Virus record (IMG/VR): IMGVR_UViG_3300017735_000113
Coordinates: 1-22,599 of that record
Length of the DNA stretch: 22,599 bases
Origin: a virus
Strand: one strand, 5' to 3'
Both the position numbers and the translations under genes were made by a program. Positions 7,005 through 12,275 of the stretch are shown here, piece by piece. Under the pieces are notes generated by a model. That model was not told the DNA's origin. It did no database searches and saw only the letters and a program-made list of their open reading frames with translations. Position 1 is the first letter of the stretch. Each line of letters begins with the position of its first letter.

Positions 7005-7451
7005 TTATTCAATATCATATGTCTTTAACTTTTGGTGGTCTGGAATAATTTTTTTCAAATCAACAATCAACATACCATTTTTAAAATTCACACCTGTAAC
7101 TTCAACATCGTCAGATAAGTTGAAACCTCTAGCGAATGTGCGAGTTGCTACTCCACGGTGCATGTACTCTACATCATCATCTTCTTTTGCAGATTTGGAC
7201 TTGATGATTAAAACATTGGTTTCTGTAGTGACTTCAATGTCATTCCTAGACCATCCGGCTAGTGCTAATTCGATACGCCATTTGACGTTAGATTCTTTTA
7301 CAATATTATATGGAGGATATTGTCCACCAGGATGATTCGATCCATATGAATGTAACCTGTGGAAAACATCATCAAGTCCGACACTATATTTTCCCATAGC
7401 ATCAAGAATTTTGCCCATGTCACTGGACGTGTAACGTGTAAGTCCCGTCAT
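7005..7451 (-). CDS. hsp20: Hsp20 small heat shock protein (alpha-crystallin domain)
   Basis: ATG 7451 (MTGLTRYTSSDMGK) has AGGAG seven bases upstream, so the longer in-frame start at 7499 is rejected. The product is 148 aa. An N-terminal region of about 50 residues precedes an alpha-crystallin domain that starts at PPYNIVKESNVKWRIELALAG, continues through IEVTTETNVLIIKS, includes the GVATRTFARGFNLSDDVEV box typical of bacterial class A/IbpA proteins, and ends with VDLKKIIP. Hsp20 is an ATP-independent holdase and is nearly universal in T4-like cyanophages, where it may aid virion assembly or protect host proteins such as photosystem components; that role is inference. A late-type CTAAATA motif (minus strand, 7513-7507) lies 56 bases upstream. 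Confidence 0.93.
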   Translation of the reverse strand: MTGLTRYTSSDMGKILDAMGKYSVGLDDVFHRLHSYGSNHPGGQYPPYNIVKESNVKWRIELALAGWSRNDIEVTTETNVLIIKSKSAKEDDDVEYMHRGVATRTFARGFNLSDDVEVTGVNFKNGMLIVDLKKIIPDHQKLKTYDIE

Positions 7452-7506
7452 TTTATGCTCCTTATTAAGCGAGTTTTTTTGTATGATCCCCGAAGGCAAT
7501 CAAATT

Positions 7507-7513
7507 TATTTAG
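7507..7513 (-). promoter_or_regulatory. late promoter candidate for hsp20
   Basis: The minus strand reads CTAAATA, a variant of the T4 TATAAATA element, in an AT-rich stretch 56 bases before the hsp20 ATG. It faces away from a similar element at 7585-7592 on the plus strand, so the intergenic region 7500-7623 would hold divergent late promoters. Confidence 0.35.
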
Positions 7514-7555
7514 ACAATAATTACAAAATATAATTGTAATGTTTACCGCAATACA

Positions 7556-7573
7556 TTTACGGGTTCCCGTAAA
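7556..7573. repeat. perfect hairpin between divergent genes
   Basis: TTTACGGG (7556-7563) and CCCGTAAA (7566-7573) form an inverted repeat separated by two bases. It is not followed by a T-tract on either strand, so it is not a standard terminator. It lies between the divergent late-type motifs of hsp20 and the exported-protein cluster and could be an operator or an mRNA 5' structure. Confidence 0.5.
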
Positions 7574-7584
7574 AAAACCTTAGT

Positions 7585-7592
7585 CTAAATAA
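7585..7592 (+). promoter_or_regulatory. late promoter candidate for the 7624-9325 cluster
   Basis: CTAAATAA lies in an AATAAATATA context 32 bases before the ATG at 7624. A second CTAAATA at 7616-7622 is too close to the ATG to be its promoter. The element fits late expression of structural-type genes. Confidence 0.35.
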
Positions 7593-7623
7593 ATATAGGT
7601 ACATATTACAATAAACTAAATAC

Positions 7624-8121
7624 ATGAATAAAGCGTTTTTAGCTTTTGGAATGCTACTGATGACCGCTTCTGCAGCAAGTGCAGGCGGACTTGTATCAAA
7701 ACACTCTTCTAGTGTTCAACTTACAGTTGATGCTGCCAGAACTCAGGCAACAAGAATTGGTTCCTCATTTAGTATCTCAGGAACAAACATCGGTACTACT
7801 GATGGCACCACAGCAGATGCTGTTTCTACTGGTACTATTACCAATGGAATTTATTCTCCAGGCACTATTGAAGCAGTCCAAGGAACTGCAGAATCTGCTT
7901 TCTCCTTCTCTCAGTCTTATACTCAAGGCGATGTAGTCCCAACTGCTGCTCCTACTGTAGGAGCTGTTCCTAACTTCAGTAATGTAACTTCTTATACTGC
8001 TGGTACTGCTGGAACATTAGCAGGTACAGTCACTTCTGCTGGTCTTCTAACCGTGACGGCTGGTGGTGCTGGTACTACTGCTACTGGACAATTCGTAAGC
8101 GAGATCACTGTCATTGACTAG
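7624..8121 (+). CDS. exported Gly/Thr/Ala-rich protein, virion-type, 165 aa
   Basis: The N-terminus is a clear signal peptide: MNKAFLAFGMLLMTASAASA with cleavage likely after ASA at residue 20. The mature part has low complexity and is rich in Thr, Ser, Gly and Ala, with repeated VTSAG, TVTAGG and TAGT strings and no cysteine; this points to a beta-rich surface or fibre-like protein. It resembles conserved secreted-type proteins of T4-like cyanophages. It ends in TAG (8119-8121), and the next gene starts 11 bases on with AGGAG in between, so the three proteins of this block should be co-expressed. Whether it is a virion part or acts in the host periplasm cannot be told. Confidence 0.65.
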   Translation: MNKAFLAFGMLLMTASAASAGGLVSKHSSSVQLTVDAARTQATRIGSSFSISGTNIGTTDGTTADAVSTGTITNGIYSPGTIEAVQGTAESAFSFSQSYTQGDVVPTAAPTVGAVPNFSNVTSYTAGTAGTLAGTVTSAGLLTVTAGGAGTTATGQFVSEITVID

Positions 8122-8132
8122 GAGTGTTAGAG

Positions 8133-8579
8133 ATGACCCATTTTGGAAAGACAATCACAAGTATTGTGATGTCTGTGGTGGGAGTAAGTGTCACACTTGT
8201 TCCTGTTCAAGCTGTTCCTGTGGTGCCAAACTTCACTCAGGGCTCAATGACAAGCCGAACGGAGACTACTCAGAAGATAACTGAGACCATCAATTCGATG
8301 GACTATAACACTGGGTATCAGTATTCTGCTACTGGTTCTGGTGTAACAGCATCTGGAAACCTATCACCAGGAACAGGTGCTACCAATGTAACTATTAATG
8401 GAGTGACTTCATCATGGACTGGAGCAACAAGCAAGCCAACGTTCACACAGACGACACCAGGAGCAGCGTTTCAGTTCACAGAAACTTATCGAGGCCCTGG
8501 TTTAAGCAATCAAACACTTATTCAAAGAGTGACCGAGGTAGAAAGTTTCACAGATACCACAAGTATTTTCTCGCAGTAA
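8133..8579 (+). CDS. exported protein, cyanophage-conserved, 148 aa
   Basis: ATG 8133 follows AGGAG at nine bases. The signal peptide MTHFGKTITSIVMSVVGVSV...PVQA probably ends near residue 27. The mature protein is Thr/Ser/Gly-rich, then ends in a better conserved block containing FQFTETYRGPGLSNQT and VESFTDTTSIFSQ, which I associate with a small family found in T4-like cyanophages. No enzyme motif is present. It is a sister of the gene before it in composition and export signal. The following ORF in the -1 frame begins inside it. Confidence 0.6.
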   Translation: MTHFGKTITSIVMSVVGVSVTLVPVQAVPVVPNFTQGSMTSRTETTQKITETINSMDYNTGYQYSATGSGVTASGNLSPGTGATNVTINGVTSSWTGATSKPTFTQTTPGAAFQFTETYRGPGLSNQTLIQRVTEVESFTDTTSIFSQ

Positions 8580-9325
8580 CTTTATTATTTGCTAATCCTT
8601 CTTATGCTGAAACTGTTGGTGGTGTGTCTGCTACTGCTAATCCTGTTGCTAACTCTTCAGGCTCCGTTACAAACCAAGCTATTCAAGTCCTTCAGGGACC
8701 ATACATTACAAACACATACGGAGGCGGGATTCAGTGTCAAGGTCCCACTCGCAATTTCACTCCGTATGTAACAGGAAGTGTCTCTGCTTCTAAACCTTTT
8801 GAAGATTATTATAATGACCCAGTATACGATGTCACCGATAACTTTGGTGCCTTCGATGATGACGGGAATCCAATTGGAGATGGAATCATTGATAATCCTG
8901 GCGACATCCTCTTCCATAAGAGAACTAGAACAGGACAGAAAGATAATTATAGTTTAGGTCTAGGGTTCTCTATGACATGGAGCACACCTACAGATAAGAA
9001 ACTACAAGACCTTTGTAAGCAAGCAGCATCAACACAGATTGAATTGACTAGTCAGTTAGTTGCTAATAAAAGATTGGACTTTGAGATAGCTCGTCTTAAA
9101 AATTGTGGTGAGTTAAAGTTAAAAGGAATCCAATTCCATCCTAAGAGCCCTTACTATAAAGTATGTGCAGATGTCTTAGTAAACAATCCACCAGGACATA
9201 AGCATCCACACTACCATGAGATTCCTAGAGTTTCTTCTTCTTCCGAGGGAAAACAGACCGCAATACCCGTACTGCCTCATTCATCTGACGCTGCTCTGCT
9301 CGGCGCTCCCCTGACGACAAAATAG
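8414..9325 (+). CDS. exported/structural protein with unclear start (303 aa from the only ATG)
   Basis: The recognisable protein starts with a signal-peptide-like stretch, KYFLAVTLLFANPSYA then ETVGG, at residues 50-70 of this frame. It continues with GGGIQCQGPTRNFTPYVTGS, PFEDYYNDPVYDV, a Ca-site-like DDDGNPIGDGI run, TRTGQKDNYSLGLGFSMTWSTP, CKQAASTQIELTSQLVANKR and CADVLVNNPPG. This block is widespread in T4-like cyanophages as an unnamed structural-type protein. The frame has no ATG, GTG or TTG just before the signal peptide; the only ATG is at 8414, deep inside the previous gene, which would put 50 foreign-looking residues in front. A -1 frameshift from the previous gene, a rare start codon or an indel are alternatives. 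The last 33 codons overlap the opposite-strand gene. Confidence 0.55.
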   Translation: MDWSNKQANVHTDDTRSSVSVHRNLSRPWFKQSNTYSKSDRGRKFHRYHKYFLAVTLLFANPSYAETVGGVSATANPVANSSGSVTNQAIQVLQGPYITNTYGGGIQCQGPTRNFTPYVTGSVSASKPFEDYYNDPVYDVTDNFGAFDDDGNPIGDGIIDNPGDILFHKRTRTGQKDNYSLGLGFSMTWSTPTDKKLQDLCKQAASTQIELTSQLVANKRLDFEIARLKNCGELKLKGIQFHPKSPYYKVCADVLVNNPPGHKHPHYHEIPRVSSSSEGKQTAIPVLPHSSDAALLGAPLTTK

Positions 9326-10037
9326 GAGGTTTCTTACCACGTAAGGTAGCAATCTTTTTCATAACTTTCTTAACCGCTGGTTTGACTGCTTTTAATAGTA
9401 TGTCCGCCAGCGGTTTTGCTAGTAATGCTGATGATGTAGCGATGACAGCAATACCACCTACCTGCATAACTTGACCACCACTAGGTAGACCAGCAACAAT
9501 TTGTGTAGGTAGAGGAACTGGTTCTGTTATCTGAACACATGTCTTATCGATGAGTTCATAACCAACAACTTCCTTTCTAAAACCTTCTACTAATGTTCCT
9601 ACAGGTTCCTGTGCTTGCTGTACCTTAGTAGGACATTCTACATTAGCAGTAGCTGGTGGTGGTGATTTTGGTGTATCTGTTTTTGGTGTTGGTGGTGTAG
9701 GTTTATCTGGTGTTCTGTTATCCACCTGAGGTGGACCAGTCATAATCATCTGGTTTGGTTCATAAGAAATAGGATTAAAATTGGGAACACCAGAATCGCA
9801 AAGCGTAACCACACCATTAGGATCATCCTCTCTTAATTGATTATTTTTAGCAGTATTAGTTTCAGTCGCTTCAACACATCCTGGTATATTAACCACAGGC
9901 ACACCAATGTTAACAACTACTGGAGCTGCTAGTGGTATAGATGTTGAAGTGTTATTAAAGTCATAGGTGGGGATAGTATTAATTTGAATATCACTAATAC
10001 GAATATCCCCGCCTGTAATGATGGGTATCTCGGGCAT
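9225..10037 (-). CDS. cyanophage-conserved virion-type protein, 270 aa
   Basis: The N-terminal 55 residues are rich in Ile, Pro and Val (PEIPIITGGDIRISDIQI, SIPLAAPVVVNIGVPVVNIP) and suggest a beta-solenoid or peptide-like capping region. After two short cysteine-containing segments comes a proline-rich linker at 108-130, then a single hydrophobic helix at about 193-215, and a strongly basic tail ending RKKKKL. No catalytic motif is seen. Proteins of this layout are conserved in T4-like cyanophages and are usually assigned as structural or hypothetical. The start shares a base with the stop of the 57-aa gene (TAATG). The 3' end overlaps the convergent gene by 101 bases, which is unusually long. 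Confidence 0.6.
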   Translation of the reverse strand: MPEIPIITGGDIRISDIQINTIPTYDFNNTSTSIPLAAPVVVNIGVPVVNIPGCVEATETNTAKNNQLREDDPNGVVTLCDSGVPNFNPISYEPNQMIMTGPPQVDNRTPDKPTPPTPKTDTPKSPPPATANVECPTKVQQAQEPVGTLVEGFRKEVVGYELIDKTCVQITEPVPLPTQIVAGLPSGGQVMQVGGIAVIATSSALLAKPLADILLKAVKPAVKKVMKKIATLRGKKPPILSSGERRAEQRQMNEAVRVLRSVFPRKKKKL

Positions 10038-10210
10038 TATAATCTATTGCAGTCTCTTGAAGGAATTAATTGATATGCCATTTTGTCTCTCAACTGATTG
10101 ACACGATCTTCATTATACTGTTTGAAGTTGCCACGCTTCTCTACTTTCTTATAGTAGTGTAGCGCATTGAGGATGATAGCGTAGTCCTCCATATCTAATT
10201 CAAATTTCAT
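10037..10210 (-). CDS. small protein, 57 aa
   Basis: The frame reads MKFELDMEDYAIILNALHYYKK..., and its C-terminus is MAYQLIPSRDCNRL. It has ATGA overlap with the gene before it (stop 10207-10209, start 10208-10210) and TAATG overlap with the gene after it, which strongly supports a real coding unit. The protein is helical, with a Tyr-rich centre and a basic second half. I recall similar small proteins in cyanophages, with no assigned function. Confidence 0.6.
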   Translation of the reverse strand: MKFELDMEDYAIILNALHYYKKVEKRGNFKQYNEDRVNQLRDKMAYQLIPSRDCNRL

Positions 10211-10434
10211 AGTCCAGGAATAGCACCGCCAGTTGTACTAGGAAGTTCTGGCATTGCAGAATCCATCATTCCAGGAAGAGCACCAGTAATTGCTTCAGTA
10301 GCGTGCTTAGTGACCTGTTCTTTTACACCATCGATAATAGCATCTTTCTGGAGGTATACATAAGTACCTCCACCAATAATACTTGCTACTCCTAAAAACG
10401 ACAGAATAGCGAGAGCATTAACTACTTTTTGCAT
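10207..10434 (-). CDS. small single-pass membrane protein, 75 aa
   Basis: The N-terminal hydrophobic helix (ALAILSFLGVASIIGGGTYVYL, about 6-28) is followed by an amphipathic segment KDAIIDGVKEQVTKHATEAI and a Pro/Gly-rich tail ALPGMMDSAMPELPS...GGAIPGL. The same architecture is conserved in many T4-like cyanophages. It could be a signal-anchor protein; no cleavage site is obvious. It is the first gene of a three-gene minus-strand string, 25 bases downstream of a CTAAATA late-type motif. Confidence 0.62.
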   Translation of the reverse strand: MQKVVNALAILSFLGVASIIGGGTYVYLQKDAIIDGVKEQVTKHATEAITGALPGMMDSAMPELPSTTGGAIPGL

Positions 10435-10458
10435 GATTAATATTTAAGACGTACATCT

Positions 10459-10465
10459 TATTTAG
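10459..10465 (-). promoter_or_regulatory. late promoter candidate for the 10434-9225 string
   Basis: The minus strand reads CTAAATA 25 bases before the ATG at 10434, resembling the T4 late element. It is back-to-back with the early-type promoter at 10472-10500 on the plus strand, so early and late transcription units would diverge here. Confidence 0.4.
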
Positions 10466-10471
10466 AAGTGC

Positions 10472-10500
10472 TTGACTAAATAGGGTATAGGGTCTATAAT
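10472..10500 (+). promoter_or_regulatory. sigma70 promoter, TTGACT-17-TATAAT
   Basis: TTGACT at 10472-10477 and TATAAT at 10495-10500 are separated by 17 bases, a near-perfect host promoter. Its start near 10507 coincides with the first bases of the riboswitch-like RNA. A CTAAATA late-like string (10476-10482) overlaps the -35 box. Confidence 0.8.
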
Positions 10501-10506
10501 AGATCC

Positions 10507-10564
10507 ATCGTTCATCCCCCGAAAGGAGGACGCAAGTAAGTCGCGGAACGGAGCCGTTCATCCC
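10507..10564 (+). ncRNA. glutamine riboswitch / Downstream-peptide-like leader RNA
   Basis: The leader matches the published glnA / Downstream-peptide RNA pattern, which occurs in cyanobacteria and cyanophages and binds L-glutamine: CGTTCATCC, a short C-rich/G-rich helix, GGACGCAAGTAAGTCGCG and GAACG. Helix P1 is CGTTC (10509-10513) with GAACG (10546-10550). A second copy of CGTTCATCCC at 10555-10564 can pair with the same GAACG, giving a GAACGGAGCCGTTC hairpin that covers GGAG, the ribosome binding site of the small gene at 10565. Ligand-stabilised P1 would free GGAG, so a glutamine-ON translational switch is inferred. The direction is not established by the sequence. Confidence 0.75.
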
Positions 10565-10729
10565 ATGCTAGAACTATTATTCTATACATCCCTCACTTGT
10601 CAACAAGCCGATTCAATTATGTTTCGGATGAAAGCAAATGAGAATATTCCTGCCGAATATAAGGTGGAATTGATTGAGGTCATGAAGGAATCAACCCCTG
10701 AATGCTACCCATGGGACGCAAACGACTAA
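10565..10729 (+). CDS. riboswitch-controlled small protein, 54 aa
   Basis: The frame is MLELLFYTSLTCQQADSIM... and ends ...STPECYPWDAND. Proteins of this type (hydrophobic start, LTCxxA, helical middle, ESTPEC..PWDAND end) are common in T4-like cyanophages and are the short ORFs that gave the Downstream-peptide RNA its name. The GGAG at 10550-10553 is 11 bases from the ATG and lies in the alternative hairpin of the leader. Function is unknown; the control element suggests a response to nitrogen status. It is not a classic signal peptide. The next gene follows after 39 bases and probably shares the transcript. Confidence 0.65.
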   Translation: MLELLFYTSLTCQQADSIMFRMKANENIPAEYKVELIEVMKESTPECYPWDAND

Positions 10730-10768
10730 AGGAACGGATTAAAATCCAACTACTTTAGGAGTAACACA

Positions 10769-10936
10769 ATGAATACACTTAACCTGATTCGTAAGCAGAT
10801 CAACAAAGCTGCTGCACTTCACGACGCACAGATCTCTCACACCTCATATCGTGGTGTTGATTATGATACACGTTGTGTAGAATCAAAAGAGACCCATGGT
10901 ACATTCTGTTATCGTGGTAAGCTCTATACTAAGTGA
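10769..10936 (+). CDS. DUF4278-like small protein, 55 aa
   Basis: The start MNTLNLIRKQINKAAALHDA has AGGAG eight bases upstream (TTTAGGAGTAACACAATG). The second half holds two YRG motifs, TSYRGVDYD and FCYRGKLYTK, the signature of DUF4278, a short family found in cyanobacteria and their phages. Function is unknown. It is strongly conserved between T4-like cyanophages as far as I recall. It is followed directly by the fused terminator/promoter at 10949-10987, so it ends the riboswitch transcript. Confidence 0.7.
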   Translation: MNTLNLIRKQINKAAALHDAQISHTSYRGVDYDTRCVESKETHGTFCYRGKLYTK

Positions 10937-10948
10937 GTAACTTACTAT

Positions 10949-10975
10949 AAAGAAAAGGTTGACACCTTTCTTTTT
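10949..10975 (+). terminator. terminator whose loop is the next promoter's -35 box
   Basis: AAAGAAAAGG (10949-10958) pairs with CCTTTCTTT (10965-10973), with one bulged A at 10953, and CTTTTT follows. The six-base loop is exactly TTGACA, the -35 element of the promoter at 10959-10987. It lies 13 bases after the DUF4278-like gene. Confidence 0.55.
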
Positions 10976-10987
10976 ATATGATATTAT
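10959..10987 (+). promoter_or_regulatory. sigma70 promoter, TTGACA-17-TATTAT
   Basis: The consensus -35 TTGACA is at 10959-10964 and TATTAT at 10982-10987, with 17 bases between. The start would be near 10992-10995, just ahead of a small hairpin and a strong terminator, which suggests a very short transcript or an attenuated leader. Confidence 0.7.
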
Positions 10988-10991
10988 ATAA

Positions 10992-11042
10992 CTTCCGTGT
11001 GAAGGAAGTTAACAGAGAGGGTTACAAACCCTCTCTTTTTTT
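10992..11042 (+). ncRNA. candidate ~50-nt RNA or attenuated leader
   Basis: A sigma70 promoter is followed at once by the inverted repeat AACTTCC/GGAAGTT (10990-10996 / 11004-11010) and then by the terminator ending at 11042, with no ORF in between. The outcome would be an RNA of about 50 bases. Alternatively it is the leader of the 56-aa gene at 11175, with the terminator acting as attenuator. Which is right depends on the transcription start and on read-through. Confidence 0.4.
11014..11042 (+). terminator. strong Rho-independent terminator
   Basis: AGAGAGGGTT (11014-11023) pairs with AACCCTCTCT (11027-11036), a 10-base perfect arm, followed by seven T. Its apex GGTTACAAACC recurs in the terminator at 11358-11388. 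Confidence 0.88.
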
Positions 11043-11174
11043 GTCTTTAAGTAACAATTTAACAAATGTTAGTGAATTAACACAAAGTACTATACATAGT
11101 AGTAGAACGCAGTGAGGTGATGATATATTTTATTTGTTCTCATATATTATGTAATTAATTGTTAGGAGGATATT
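11043..11174 (+). other. AT-rich non-coding leader with palindrome TACTAT-AC-ATAGTA
   Basis: This 132-base stretch holds no ORF of note. It contains the perfect inverted repeat TACTATACATAGTA (11088-11101) and ends with AGGAGG before the next ATG. No convincing -35/-10 pair with 16-18 base spacing was found, so the promoter of the next gene is unclear. With 10937-11042 it makes up the 238-base gap between the two small genes. Confidence 0.4.
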
Positions 11175-11345
11175 ATGCACAACATTCTTTCTAGAGGTCA
11201 GCTTAGCGAGTGGAAACACTTTGAATCTACCGTCAATAGTTTAGAATCAGATTTAGATGTAATTAATGATTACTATGAATGTCTGATCGAATGCGACGAG
11301 AAGGCCTCAATCTGTAAAAGGATTTGTAAGAGGGTACTTATGTAG
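11175..11345 (+). CDS. small protein, 56 aa, cyanophage-conserved
   Basis: ATG 11175 follows a near-ideal TTAGGAGG ribosome binding site. The product, MHNILSRGQLSEWKHFESTV..., is helical, with an acidic middle (DLDVINDYYECLIECDE) and a basic C-terminus carrying four cysteines in all. I recall related proteins with NILSxGQxxEWK in other T4-like cyanophages; function is unknown. It ends in TAG and is followed 12 bases later by a strong terminator, so it is monocistronic. Confidence 0.65.
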   Translation: MHNILSRGQLSEWKHFESTVNSLESDLDVINDYYECLIECDEKASICKRICKRVLM

Positions 11346-11357
11346 TAAATATATCAT

Positions 11358-11388
11358 AAGGGGTGGTTTACAAACCTCCCCTTTTTTT
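11358..11388 (+). terminator. Rho-independent terminator after the 56-aa gene
   Basis: AAGGGGTGGTTT (11358-11369) pairs with AAACCTCCCCTT (11372-11383) with one mismatch, followed by a T-run to 11388. The apex contains TTTACAAACC, like the terminator at 11014-11042. A TATAAT (11392-11397) follows closely, at 18-19 bases from TTTACA/TTACAA, so a weak promoter may be embedded. Confidence 0.85.
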
Positions 11389-11406
11389 GTGTATAATTAG
11401 TAATAT

Positions 11407-11691
11407 ATGAATTGTATTATCATGGATTTTGAACGTGTAGAAAGAATTTCGCAACAGATCAATACTTCATCTTATTGTACTAAACAAGAATTAATTGCTG
11501 CTATTCTGAGAGAAACTGCTCGTGACTTTCCAGCATTCAGAACTGCTGCTAAACCAAATGAATGGGAACGTGGTTATCATTGTGTACTAACAACACTAAA
11601 TGATATTGCAAATGAGATGGATCAATATGTAAAAAAATTAAATAATGATCATGAATATGGTTACGAATGGACTCCATTGAATAAAGACTAA
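11407..11691 (+). CDS. hypothetical protein, 94 aa
   Basis: The frame starts at ATG 11407 (MNCIIMDFERVERISQQ); ATG 11422 (MDFERV) is an equally possible start, and neither has a clear ribosome binding site. A TATAAT box at 11392-11397 would leave a very short leader. The protein is mostly helical and hydrophilic, with ELIAAILRETARDFPAFRTAAKPNEWERGYHCVL in the centre and an acidic/aromatic end. I do not recognise a family. It shares a base with the start of the next gene (TAATG at 11689-11693). Confidence 0.6.
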   Translation: MNCIIMDFERVERISQQINTSSYCTKQELIAAILRETARDFPAFRTAAKPNEWERGYHCVLTTLNDIANEMDQYVKKLNNDHEYGYEWTPLNKD

Positions 11692-11885
11692 TGCTTACTA
11701 TTTGGATTCATACTGTAGCATTCTTTCAGGTTGTGATAATGAACTGTATCCATCCTGTGAATTGGGATGCTTGTTATCGTGTGGACCAGTGGTTGGTGCC
11801 TGAAGTTATTGAAGGATACAAAATCTGGTCTGGTAAAAAACATCCCTATCAAAATGAAAAAAATTATCTAAACAATAAGTTTTGA
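11691..11885 (+). CDS. small hypothetical protein, 64 aa
   Basis: The start overlaps the previous stop (TAATG), supporting coupled translation. The first 17 residues (MLTIWIHTVAFFQVVIM) are hydrophobic and could be a membrane anchor or uncleaved signal; the remainder is aromatic and charged (HPVNWDACYRVDQWLVPEV, WSGKKHPYQNEKNYLNN). No family is recognised. It precedes the plastocyanin gene by 66 bases. Confidence 0.5.
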   Translation: MLTIWIHTVAFFQVVIMNCIHPVNWDACYRVDQWLVPEVIEGYKIWSGKKHPYQNEKNYLNNKF

Positions 11886-11904
11886 TGTCAAAACAAACTG
11901 TATA

Positions 11905-11933
11905 GACTATGGCATAATACTATCATAGATAGT
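11905..11933 (+). promoter_or_regulatory. putative promoter/operator before petE
   Basis: TGGCATAAT (11910-11918) resembles an extended -10 element, but no good -35 is present. Immediately downstream is the perfect inverted repeat ACTATC-ATA-GATAGT (11919-11933), where a start site would be. The shared TACTAT.CATAG core links it to the palindrome at 11088-11101. Confidence 0.35.
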
Positions 11934-11951
11934 GTAGTCATATAAAGGAAT

Positions 11952-12275
11952 ATGAGGTTCTTTTTTGTTATCCTTGCTACACTGTTTTTTTCTGCTCCAT
12001 CATGGGCAATTGATGTTACAATGGGTTCGGGTGGAAACTTGATTTTTGATCCTTCTGATGTTACAATCAATGCAGGAGATACTGTCCACTTTGTGAATGG
12101 TATGCTTCCTCCTCACAATATTATTGTTGAGGGTCGTGCTGATCTTTCCAGAGAGTCATTAATGTTCAATCCTGGTGAGTCACAAGATATTCTTTTCGCT
12201 GATGCTGGTGATTATAATTTCTTTTGTGGACCACATCAAGGAGCGGGAATGATTGGTAAGGTACATGTCCAATGA
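11952..12275 (+). CDS. petE: plastocyanin
   Basis: The 107-aa precursor begins with a signal peptide, MRFFFVILATLFFSAPSWA, with cleavage after residue 19, so the protein should go to the thylakoid lumen. The cupredoxin fold is seen in the FDPSDVTINAGDTVHFVN block, and the type-1 copper ligands are complete: His55 (PPHN), Cys92, His95 and Met100 in the C-x2-H-x4-M arrangement. Plastocyanin carries electrons from cytochrome b6f to photosystem I or a terminal oxidase; phage copies are thought to sustain electron flow during infection. An AAAGGA site lies about five bases from the ATG. Its TGA overlaps the talC frame as ATGA, so an electron carrier and a carbon enzyme are translationally linked. 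Confidence 0.95.
   Translation: MRFFFVILATLFFSAPSWAIDVTMGSGGNLIFDPSDVTINAGDTVHFVNGMLPPHNIIVEGRADLSRESLMFNPGESQDILFADAGDYNFFCGPHQGAGMIGKVHVQ

Noticed and set aside
7001-7010. AATAAATA on the minus strand at the end of hsp20 as a late promoter for the 6912 string
   Set aside because: It overlaps the hsp20 stop codon and the strong terminator would lie in its leader; chance AT-rich match is more likely.
8657-8917. Minus-strand 86-codon frame
   Set aside because: It is antisense to the conserved structural-type protein and has no ribosome binding site.
10501-10570. tRNA gene in the structured region after the early promoter
   Set aside because: No acceptor stem or T-loop (GTTCRA) pattern fits; the riboswitch-like pattern explains the structure.
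11041-11174. TTAACA strings as -35 boxes for the 56-aa gene
   Set aside because: No -10 hexamer occurs at 16-18 bases from either copy.
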